Assembly: GCA_018398765.1 (NCBI GenBank)
Contig: JAHBMJ010000212.1
Location: 10,769-74,768 of the forward strand
Reading direction: 5' to 3'
Length of the DNA: 64,000 bases
Source: Chromera velia
Taxonomy: Eukaryota; Sar; Chromeraceae
In this document: positions 10,012 to 20,001 of the stretch, in pieces
Numbering within the stretch: position 1 is the first letter of the stretch
Layout of the letters: every line of letters begins with the position of its first letter
Notes under the pieces: model-generated
Seen by the model: only the letters and a program-made list of their open reading frames with translations
Database searches by the model: none
Told to the model about the DNA's origin: nothing
Position numbers and translations under genes: made by a program

Positions 10012-13000
10012 ATCCATTATGGTAGATAGAAATACAAGTTGGACGCAAAACTGCAAAACCCGCTAAAGACAGAAAAGCCGACGATGTGAAGCTCTTGGAA
10101 AATCAAAGCAGTGTTGAACACGCAGTGACATATTAACTTTATAGACAACCTAACACTCTGTGAACTTTCTGTTGAGTGACTGTGTAGGCGGTTATACAGT
10201 GAAAAAGAGAGTCGATAGCCCCGGAAAGCGAAACAGGGGGCACTTACAAAACAGAAATACTCCAGCTCACGCGTGCACGCAGTGTCTTTCGCCAAAAACC
10301 CGGCCCCAAAAGGCTGAATTTGCAAGATGCGTGCGTCAGATGGTTTCAGATCTCCACTTACCCCCGGGCTTTTTTTCCGGAGAAGGGGGGGGGTTCCGCG
10401 CATATTTTTTTCCCGCGGGGGGGGCGGGGGGGGAGGGTCGGCGCAAGGCTGGCCGGCGTGCGTCAATCGTGAACTTCTCATTTTTCTTGCTTTCCGGGGC
10501 CGTTCGCACGCTTGCTTGCATCAAATGACACACACGTTCGAATTCGATTGCATGCTTGGCATGCACGTAGTCTCACGATGTCGTCTCACATGGTGAGGCA
10601 TCGTCGTGCCCCCCCCATATAGCTGTAGGTGGCCATGCGGTTTTTGACGCACGCAAGCGTATGTTGGCACGCAGTTGGACCTGCGGGCCATGATACGACG
10701 TCCGCGTACGCAGATTTCACCATCCATGCATGCATGTATGCAGAATTTAGTTCCATTGATTTACTCTGCATCGATTTAGTGACATATGCATCGATTTGCT
10801 CTGCATATGACATTGATTTCTTCTAGGGCACCACATGGTTGAACGTCTCTGATTCAAAGTTTGAACGGTGGCGTCTTAGGCCTACAAACAAGGTGCCTTC
10901 GCACAAGCAATGCAAAATCAGGGATGGGAGTGGGGGTTCCTTAGACGCAGGTGCGCATCAGGTTGCGTAATGCCTGGAGGGAGGCACGTTTTCCTTGCAG
11001 GGGCCCAAAGCGCCCGTGTCTGCCCCACGTGGCGCCCAAACATGACCTGGCTGGAGTACATGGGAACCCCCGTCACTCTTTGGCTCCGCAGCCCAGAGAT
11101 CTAGCCCAGAGATAGGATATGCCAGGCCAGCATCATGCGCCCATACATTGGCAGCATCCCCTCTAACCCTGACATCGTCGGCGTCTGAGGTCTGGGTGGT
11201 ATTTTTCTCTTCTCTTCTCTCTCCTGACTGATTCGTGACTAACCTGCACGGCTGGCTCTGTCTTCTTCCTTCCAGTACATCGGTTGTGCTGCCCCCTCAA
11301 TATACCTAGACTTCACATTCATATCTGAGCGAAGCCTTCCTTTATATTTCCAGGGACAGCTGAGCAGCCTGACTTTTTCACGGATGCACTTGAAAAAATT
11401 CGTGATCAGACTGAGATTTCGTTATGTATCTGTCTCCTCAGAGTCAGACACAAATCTAGAGTCACATTACAAAGAAATCCACAGACTTGCCTGCACAAAT
11501 AATAGTACGGAACGCTGTTCTGCTTTTTTGTGTCATAGTAATATAGCAGGTGGCTGGGCAGTGGGTCTTCATCGCGTCCTACTGCACACCTCCAATCTGT
11601 GCACTGATGACCAAAAGCTCAACTACATCCATACCTATAAACCGAACCCCCGAGCCACACTCTCGGCCTACCATCATGAAGTGCTATACAACTTTCAATC
11701 CAAACGGAACGGCATCACCCTACAGGCACGATTGACTGTCCTCGGGTTCCGCATGGTCGCGCATGGTTAGCCTGTTGATCGACCATTATGCATGCAAGTA
11801 TACATATTTATATGATGCCCTGTATGTCCTGTATATGACGCGCTCAAACAGGAAAGAAATTTGACTGTAATACGTGTATATGAGTTGGTGCACGTCTTTC
11901 TCTGTGTACGATCATTCAGATGATAGATACATGCAGTCGGAAGCGAGCCCACCTCGATAATTAAACCCATATAGCTAGAAAGCTCGCAGCTAGGCTCGCA
12001 GAACATTTTTGCACTTCGTTTCGTAGCGGGCCTGCAGGCAGTCGCCGAGATCTCTTCCAAAAACTCAAGCAATCAATGGGCATGAACCTTTTCACTGCTG
12101 TACATGCATGTATTGATATGCAAAATAATAGAATTCCAAAATAAACGCATATCGATCTAAACTTCCTCGCCCGATCCTCATAGATGTATGTATGAGGCAA
12201 TGTTCTCCTCACTCAGTGTCGGTCTAAAGGGCTGTATGTGGTCATAGTAGTCTTCTAGTGCTCACGGCCTTGACAGCTTAGCATCATTTTTTTTTCTATC
12301 ACTGAGAGGCACGCAGGACTGGGCTTTTCGATTCTGTTTGGCTTCCCCTGCATGCGTCAGAGTCAAGTATGCAGTCTGAACCCTTCCCTTAATTTTTCTT
12401 TCCCTTCCCTGCCTGCAGCTGTCGGTTCACTTTAAGGTAACGGTGAGTGGTGAGTTGCAACCGTTCAAGGTAAAGGCTTGCTTTGACGTGGGGCGGCACC
12501 AAGACCTCTCCCTGCTGAATGGGGGCTCGATCTCGACGTTCGTAAACAGCGGTTCGAAGGTTGGAGGGGCTCTAGGAACTGAGCACTGCAGGGTAATTAG
12601 TAGATATGCCAATTTATATGGAGATCCAGGAGTGCTCCAAGGGATTGAATTTTTTCGGAAGAGGAAAAGTGAGGACAGATTCAGAAGAAGAAAAATACGT
12701 ATTTGAGGAGGTGACACTGTCAGGGAAAACAGAGGAAGACAGAAAAAAGATGAACTCTGAGAAGGACATGGAGATTTACGTTTGATTTTGGAGTAGATTC
12801 TAGAGTGAATTCAATTTCAAGAGGAACAAATGAATAGAAAAAGGAAGACCTGACCTTACATAGGACCTATCACACATATAAGTAGCTTGATTATATGAAT
12901 CAGATGATACGATTGTACATCTTCAATTATAACTGCCGGGGTTTTTAGTGTTGTCTTAGTTAGTGTCCCTCTACTATGCTCCCCTTTTCTTTGAACATCC

Positions 13001-14480
13001 TGAAGTTCCATTTTTTTGCATCCGTTAGGTCGGTTGGTTCTCTGGTTGCTCTATCAGTCGCTTGTGTCAGAGGTCTATCTGGTTTACTGGCAGTGTTTCT
13101 ACTTGTTGATCTGTTTGCCTTTTGTCTACATGCCAACGAGACCGTATATGTTGATCCGTTTTTCTCTAGATCCTTCAAAAAAACTTCCAAATTTATGAAA
13201 AAAAGAAAAATATTTTCCTTAAAAAAAATTAGTAGGGCGGTTTATAGAGTCGTATAATACTTTGCGGCCCCACAAAATCATTATGATGCATAGTATAATA
13301 ATACTGAGTTTCATTAAATCCTAGATTAAATGAAATCTATAATGAAATTTAGTTCTATAAAATTTGTTATTTTTAATCAGTTTGGCGGATCGAGTTCATA
13401 TATTCATCTTTGTACATGGATGTATATATTATTATCATGTATCCACATCTAGATCTATATTATCTAAAAAAAAAAGAAACTGTCTTGTGTGTTACCGATG
13501 TTTTTGTTAATAATGCATGCCGCGCCCTTATATATGAGAGACGGATCTAAATAGAATGGTTTTTATTTTTGCCTAGATTTTTGTATCTCTCGATCAGTAT
13601 CTCTCAGTCTCTTAATCAGGCCATGTCTGGCCGACTCAGGTGATTCAGGCCTTCCGATTCAAGGACCGATTGCCCTTTTCTACATTGCTTTCTTATAATG
13701 AATTTTATTATTGAATTAATACATAGCCGCACACTTGTGATGATGATAATGATGATTGAGGGTTAAATCCTGGACCCAGCAATACTAGATCCCAAGTTAC
13801 TAACAAGGTATTGAGGATAACTTAGAGCACGCATTGATTCAAATTAATTGGGGAGAGGGGGGGATGAGGAAGCCTGCATGCTAATCGGATCGAAACAATG
13901 AAGCTTCTAGCTTCAGACACTCGATCGGCTACCGCTTTAGAGCCGCTTCTAGGCAGGATTGTACATACACAACAGCAACAGTATCTAGAACATTATTTTT
14001 TTTATATCTATAGTTTCATATTTTTCTCTCTATATGTTTTCTAATTTTGTCGTATTAAAAAAAACTAAAAATTAAACGTGATTAGTTATCTGACCCAGCC
14101 TGATTGGTTTATATCTTTTTTTTTTTAAAGAACAAACGTTCACAAACTTAAAAGCGGGAGCAAAAAACTCTTAGCAGTTTTTAAATAGCTATACTCATCC
14201 TAATTCTAGTTGCAGCATTTACAGCCAATGGTTAGCATGATTAATATATATATATATATATATATAAATCATTTAAAAACATTGGGGTGGGAGGCCAATC
14301 CTCTGGACATAAATCCTAATCCTAATCGATCCTAAAAGATTAACAGTTTATATTTGTATGATAACGGTTTAGATAACCGACGTTATCAGCAGAGAGGGAG
14401 AGGCATAACAGGCATGCGGTACCAAAGGAAGACTGGATAAACAAAGTGATATTTTCTTTCTTTCCATTTCTTTCTTTCCT

Positions 14481-14520
<40 letters not shown>

Positions 14521-15117
14521 TCCTTCGTTCATTCCTTCCCTCCTTCTTTCTTAAAGCCTTTGCATTCTTTTCAGCTCTTCTTTCCTTGTTTGAATCAAAT
14601 CTTTTCTTCTCTTTATTTTTTTTGAAACAAATCAAGTTGATCTTTGCGAGCACTCATCTTTTAGGTTTTCTCCTTTTCGGTCGTTCAGAGCTTTGACTGC
14701 TTTGAATGATTAACCTAGCCTTCGGGCGGCGTATGCCAGTTGAATTCTAAGAGATCGAACGCTTTTCCATCCGACGTTCTGTTCTTTGTCATAAAAAATG
14801 GAGAATAACACACAGTGAAGTGCAAGGCAAGAAATGCATGTATCGTGATGAGACGTATCGTTGCATATATATGTGCATGCCATAGTTATGATAGGATAGT
14901 ATATTGTACTATCGCATACTACAATAGGATAGTACAGTCGGTACTATAAGTCGATCCTAGGGTCTAAGGCTAGGGACCATCTATACTAAATTTTTTTTTT
15001 TTTTAAGTTCTAGAGAGCGTATAGCAAATAAATAACTATAGAAATTAAGATAATGATTTACAAAAATTTAAAGAACATATTCAAAATTGTTTATATAGCT
15101 TCATGCATAAGTGACCC
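10012..15117. other. long intergenic region with fragments and simple repeats
   Basis: No convincing gene. Contents: G-runs in a GC-rich patch (10384-10435); a 128-codon plus-strand frame at 11384-11770 with weak coding character and no domain; an 87-codon plus-strand frame at 12443-12706 preceded by an acceptor-like pyrimidine tract and CTGCAG, possibly a lone exon or element relic; AT-rich DNA about 13200-14350; an (AT)n run at 14246-14268; and a (TTTC)n microsatellite at 14447-14550 that generates a false Lys/Glu-rich minus-strand frame. Confidence 0.5.
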
Positions 15118-15212
15118 TTGCAAGGCTATCACTCAGGAGGCCTGTCAATCAATCAATCAATCAACCAATCGATCAGTCAGTTAGTTAGTCAGTCAGTCAG
15201 TCAGTCAGAGCC
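15118..15212. repeat. (TCAA)n/(GTCA)n microsatellite
   Basis: Short runs of CAAT and GTCA repeats, continuous with the end of the MYND fragment. Confidence 0.8.
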
Positions 15213-15385
15213 CTCTGAAGGGCAGGGCAGACAGCATGATGATAAGGCCTCCAGTCCCTCTTTTGGCACCTCCGAGAACAATACCAGGTATAATGATACC
15301 CGACACACCGCTGCATGGAGGCGGATACCCTCCCACAGACACTGTCAGAACACATCTTTCTGTCCACGCCAGCAAAAACTGCCAA
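15197..15385 (-). pseudogene. MYND zinc-finger fragment
   Basis: The minus-strand frame ends with YCSRRCQKRDW, then YHHAVC: the diagnostic second half of a MYND finger (YCSxxCQxxDWxxH...C). The first half is weaker. A C-x3-x-C-like pair lies upstream, and where the family has CxxC just before YCS this copy has CVGY, so one zinc-binding Cys appears replaced by Tyr. MYND fingers mediate protein-protein contacts, often in SET-domain or regulatory proteins. No partner domain is visible. The frame ends in a GTCA repeat. The plus strand over part of this interval is also open (next entry), so only the MYND signature supports this strand. Confidence 0.5.
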
Positions 15386-15893
15386 AAAGATAAGGCCCCG
15401 CCGCCAACTCGACGAAGACGGGGACAGACACGTTGAGGGAGCGCTTCACCTTTCTGAGGAAGGCTGCCACCGTGAAGCCCTCCAATACATGGGCTTGGAG
15501 GGAAGGGACCCAGACGCACCAACAACATTCAGTCCCCGGGATGCGCCAGGAGTTACCATTGACGACAATTCCCATATCACCAAGGAGCTGGAACTGGTCC
15601 TGCTCCATTCATACTCCGTTGGAGGTTTGCACCCAGGACTTCGCTCCCTCCTAGTACGTTGACGAAGGCCTCCATCTCATCTCCAGCGTCTATATCAAAA
15701 GCAGGCAGCTAGGGGTCCTGCTGTCACAGATAAGAATCCATGCAGTGGAGACTCATGGAGACTCATGGAGACTAAGACTTTGGGTCTGCCTGTGTTGGAA
15801 GACGGCTACATCTTCAACGAGGATTTGGAGGGAGATCTCTTAGAAGAGCACCTCAAAGAGTTTGGCCTTCATTCAAATGAGGCCTTGATCTGA
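15315..15893 (+). pseudogene. hypothetical coding fragment with one in-frame stop
   Basis: A 115-codon frame (15315-15662) ends at TGA and continues readable in the same frame to TGA at 15893, with acidic, helical text near the end (LEDGYIFNEDLEGDLLEEHL). The stop sits where RRRPPSHLQR would read with CGA for TGA, a C-to-T change. The middle (HLSEEGCHREALQYMGLEG) looks protein-like. No domain is recognised, and it overlaps the opposite-strand MYND fragment for about 70 bases. Confidence 0.4.
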
Positions 15894-16537
15894 AGAGGGA
15901 GGGAAGGGGGGGGGGGTCTTTGACTAGGTCTTTGAATTGCTTGAGATCCGACCTGTGTGTTTGCTCCCTACCGCTGTCTGCCAGCCTGTCTAGGGGGTGA
16001 GGCACTGTACAAATCGTTTAGGAACTCTAAAAGATTCACACACATTAAAGAGGATTTTCATAATGTTAAATTATGTCTAAATAGAACACTCATAGGAATG
16101 CCTAGGAAGCCTAGTAAATTATTTTTTTTTTAATAGTACAGATGGGATAGTACATTGTACTATCAGAGTTAATGAAAAGGATTCAAATACAGTGGAATTC
16201 CACTGTAGTACAATGTACTATCCGAACTATGGTGCATGCATGGTATAGAATAATGACTGTAATATGCATAAATATATGGCTAGATATATGGTGCAAGGCG
16301 GACGTCAGATAACTGGCACACAAGTCTAGGGCTCCGGACCTGAACATAATATAATCCTCTAATCCATAACCTGGATCACTCGCTCGATCATAACTCATGC
16401 ATGTACTAAAAGTTGTTCTATTAATAATTAATTACTTGTTATAGAAGTGAATTATAGACTAGAAATTGTAGTATTCCCTAGAGTATTTCTCATTCAATGT
16501 GTAACTTGTTTTTCTTTGATCATTCTGCATGAGAGCT
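15894..16537. other. intergenic, nothing recognised
   Basis: AT-rich flank of the LTR element. No supported gene. Confidence 0.5.
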
Positions 16538-16804
16538 TGAAGTGTACAGTAGAATATGGCTATCGTGAATGATATGAGATGAATCGGCCGTTATACAGTC
16601 CAAGGACTGTCAAGCAAGTCTTAGAGTCTTAGAGCTCAATAGAACATAAATGTTGCGATCTGCCACTGAAGGGAATTGGAGTGAATAATTGATCCGTCGG
16701 ACAATTTGCTTTCGCCGGAGCCCCTGGAGCACAGGGTGCTTGTGCGTATCACAGTATGCATGCCGGGGCAATTAATTAATCACTCAGTGTGGCGGAACAC
16801 AACA
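16538..16804 (-). repeat. 3' LTR of the gag-only element
   Basis: Matches 18784-19042 along its length, sharing blocks such as GATCTGCCACTGAAGGGAAT, with scattered substitutions and short indels. Confidence 0.85.
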
Positions 16805-16833
16805 CGTATTCCTTTTATTTCTTTCTCCTCTCC
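16805..16833 (-). promoter_or_regulatory. polypurine tract
   Basis: On the minus strand, GGAGAGGAGAAAGAAATAAA followed by AGGAATACG abuts the 3' LTR, the expected place for plus-strand priming. Confidence 0.6.
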
Positions 16834-17197
16834 TCTATCAATTTTTTTGGGTCTTGTCCTCCCTCTCTTCCGCTTTGGCTTGTCACATTCCTTTCTTTCC
16901 CTCCCTTTTTTGCCCGACACTTCAAGCTGACACCTCCTTAATTACAGGGGGATTTTTTATCAGGACATGGAGTAGGGATAAAACTCTTTTCATGCTGACA
17001 CCTCGGGTGACTGCCAGAGGATTTCTGTGTCAGTACATAACAAAAGAGACAATGTATGTAGGTCAGGGCAGGGAAAAAGATACAATGACAAAGGCGAAGG
17101 ACAGATTCCTGGCTGCACTTGTTTAAGGCTTGTGGAGGTGCGTGACCACTGTTACTACGGGTGCGGACTCTGAGCCAGAGTCGGAGTCGGATGCAGA

Positions 17198-18666
17198 TCA
17201 TGCAGAGGAAACGGAGGAAGAAGTGTCGTACCTCCTCTTCGAGGCTTTTGATCGCTTTGCTGGGGGAGGTGTATGGCCAAAGTAGAGCTTGAGCTTCTCC
17301 TGCAAGCTCTTCCAGCAGTGTCCGGTCTTGTGTCCCTTCTGTGAGCAGGTTTGGCAAAACAACTGGAAAAGGCATCGGAAAGTGGGGTGGGTGGGGTTTT
17401 TGCAGCGATGGCAAGGGGGGCCTTCAAGAAGAGGCACAGAGTTCTGTTCGGCTGCTGCTACAACAGGTTGGTTCAATTGATTGGGTTCATTGGGGAATGA
17501 TTAGACAGAGTGGTTGGGAGGAAACGGAGACGGAGAAAGGTGTTGATGATCCGTCAATGGGGAAATGTTCCGTCCAAGCTCATTCGCATGGTGGAGGTAG
17601 GTCATTTTGATGCCCCCCTTTCCCTTCCACCGGAAAAAGGTTGCTGTAGTCATGACAAGTCCCTGCAGTTTGAAAAGGATCGCGTGGAGAAGGAAGAAAC
17701 GGGCCAAAAAGCCTCCTTGATAGGAAAAGGGACGAAGGGCGGCGACCTCTTAGAGTTGGTGGTAGTAGTTTTTTGGATCTCTTTTGTCTCCTTCTCCTGT
17801 CTAAACAGAAACCACCTCCTCCTCACGATATAGTCGCTTAACACCATTAGACTTGAGTTCAAGGGTTTGGACGAGCTCTGTTGGGTGAAGTTTGGGGGCA
17901 GTCAGGGGCAAGTTCATGAACGCCCCCAGGTTGGCATCAAAGATGACAGCGGGGTCACTGTCAAAGAAGGTGCGGAGCTTGTCTTCAATGGTAGGGAGAC
18001 TGCGGCGGGAGGCAAAGTCAAGGGTGAGAAGGAAGTTGTGGATTTGGGTGTACTTCTCTACACCGGAAACAAACGCATTAGCAAGTTGTGTAGGATTGGC
18101 ACCGTCCATATTGTTCTCTGCATGACGTTGGAATGACTCAAAAATGTCTTCAAGGGAGAGAGTGTCATTTTTGAATTGAACGGAGCATTTCCACTCCGGG
18201 AAGGTGGTAGGGGTTTTTAGTTTGGAAAGCAGTGCTGAACGGAGCGTGGCATTTTCCGTCTCCAGTTTAAGCACGCGCTGGTCTTTGAGGGAAAAATTCA
18301 GACGAGCATTTTTTGCATGCAGGGCAGCAAGCTCAGCTTCAGGAAATGAGGGCTGCTGAGACTGCTGAGACGAAGGTGGGGGTTTCGGGAGCTGACACCT
18401 GGATGAAGCCGCTCTAGAAATTGTGTGAGGGGGGAAATTGGGGTAAGAGATCGTCTGAATGTAGAGGGGGTAGTTGGGGTATGGGTGGGAAGGGGAACAA
18501 TTTTTGTTACTTTGGTTTCCTCTATCTGAAGGTGGTTTTCGTTTCTCCACTGATCTTGCCATTCGTATGCCGGTGGAGCCTCCTGACCAGACATGCTGCT
18601 GCTTGCAAAATGTTGAGTGTGGACAGAGTCTGCAGCGGGCGTGCACAGGAAAAAACGACCTGACAT
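17198..18666 (-). pseudogene. gag: gag, coiled coil plus two CCHC knuckles, frame-shifted
   Basis: The likely start is the ATG at 18666 (MSGRFFLCTPAADS). A frame change near 18300-18400 leads into a 281-codon frame ending at 17801. That frame holds a Pro-rich stretch, a heptad-rich coiled coil (LHAKNARLNFSLKDQRVLKL and on), then a helical capsid-like part (EDIFESFQRHAENNMDG). After another break, 17476-17198 encodes two zinc knuckles, CHRCKNPTHPTFRC and CQTCSQKGHKTGHC, and a basic/Ser tail. Knuckles at the C terminus are the hallmark of retroelement Gag nucleocapsids, which package element RNA. Frame breaks suggest the copy is dead, although a programmed shift cannot be excluded from one copy. 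Confidence 0.7.
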
Positions 18667-18765
18667 GGTTGTAGAAAAATCAAGTCGACTTGGAGTGAAG
18701 GTTGCAATTAATATGAGAAAGATACAAAATCAACCGTCTCCTCAAGACTCCCTGGTTTCAAATTA

Positions 18766-18783
18766 GAACCCGCTCTGCTACCA
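18766..18783 (-). promoter_or_regulatory. primer-binding site, initiator tRNA-Met type
   Basis: Directly inside the 5' LTR the minus strand reads TGGTAGCAGAGCGGGTTC, complementary to a tRNA ending ...CTCTGCTACCA. That is the 3' end of many eukaryotic initiator tRNA-Met molecules. The match fixes the orientation and the inner LTR boundary. Confidence 0.75.
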
Positions 18784-19042
18784 TGAAGTATACAACAGAA
18801 TATGGCTAGCGTGAATAACATGAGATGAATCGGCCATTATAGAGTCTAAGCACTGTTAAGCAAGTCTTAGAGTCTTACAGCTCAATAGAACACAAACGTC
18901 GCGATCTGCCACTGAAGGGAATTGGAGTGAATAATTGATCCGTCGGACAATTTGCTTTCGCCGGAGCCCCTGGAGCACAGGGTGCCTGTGCATACCACAG
19001 TATGCATACCGGGGCAACTACTCAGTGCGGCGGAACACAACA
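18784..19042 (-). repeat. 5' LTR of the gag-only element
   Basis: Begins TGAAGTATAC and ends GGAACACAACA in plus-strand text; pairs with 16538-16804. Confidence 0.85.
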
Positions 19043-20001
19043 AAGCTTGATTGATGCCTGAAGAGCTAGCTCAAGAGCTCTTTTGGTAGCCCCCTCTTTA
19101 GCAGTTTTTCTAGCAGTTTTTTACAGTTTTTCTATTCATATCGGGAGCTAGATCGGGAACTTGTATGTACTTGCACGTTGTGCATTCTTACCTTCATTCA
19201 ATGAGCCTGACAATGCCCCCAGGACCTATAGTGAGCTAGTATAGTGAGTTTACAGTGCTCTCGACGCTCCGTGTAATGATTCCGACAGGCACCCACCCCA
19301 CAATTCCTTCCGTGGTCCCGTCTCAAGGCCGCCGTGTTAAACCCGTCCGACTGCACCCCTGAGTGGACCTTCAGGCAGTACGTCCAAAAGCAATAGAAAG
19401 AAGGAAAAAGAGAGGAATCCCCACCCACCTCTCCCCCAAAGGCACCCAGCTGCACATGCAGGCTCCGGCATGCAGCCTTTTGAGACGCCTCGGGCTGATT
19501 GAGAAACGAAACGAAACAGCGATCCACCCCCCTGTCTGAGTCGAACAAATTGCATCACTCCGTCCCGTCCCACCTCCTCGAATCTGTCCCTTCCCTTATT
19601 CTCTGCATGCTGTCTCCAAATCTGCCTCTCCTGTGTTCGCGTGATGATTGGACTCTCCCTTCTACACCCCCTGCTGTTGCATGTGCCAGGATGAATCCAG
19701 ACGGACTTCATTGAGAGGCCCCAGATTCGACCTGCATGTCCCAGTGAGTCCTCTCTCTCTCTCTTTCCTGACGGTTCTCTTGACCTGTCAGTCCCAGAGA
19801 TCGAGTGCGTGCATGCACCCCCCCCGAACCTCGCGAGACCAATTCGCCTCGATCTGTGCCCTTTCACCCGACTGTCCACATGCACGACATTTTTTGGGGA
19901 GTTGCTCTCACTGCATGAACGCGGCTGAGCGGACGGACCAGAGGAGAGCTAGAACGAACCTGGTCGGTCCTGGCTTCTCACTCATGCAGAATCAATTCTG
20001 G
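19043..20001. other. intergenic, probably the 3' flank of the RING gene
   Basis: The overlapping minus-strand frames (19198-19885) have no domain character. The region follows the TGA of the RING gene and may contain its 3' untranslated region. No clear poly(A) signal was identified. Confidence 0.45.

Larger units (their letters stand above)
16538..19042 (-). mobile_element. gag-only LTR retrotransposon
   Basis: Two direct repeats of 267 and 259 bp begin TGAAGT and end ACA. They flank about 2 kb containing a minus-strand gag and no polymerase. Reading on the minus strand, the primer-binding site follows the 5' LTR directly, and a purine tract precedes the 3' LTR. The 5 bases outside the LTRs (GAGCT at 16533-16537, AAGCT at 19043-19047) match at four of five positions, as expected of an ageing target-site duplication. 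Lacking pol, it must have depended on enzymes supplied in trans. Confidence 0.85.

Noticed and set aside
15118-15212. Regularly spaced short repeats that could suggest a CRISPR-like array
   Set aside because: Simple tetranucleotide microsatellites without unique spacers, in a eukaryotic context.
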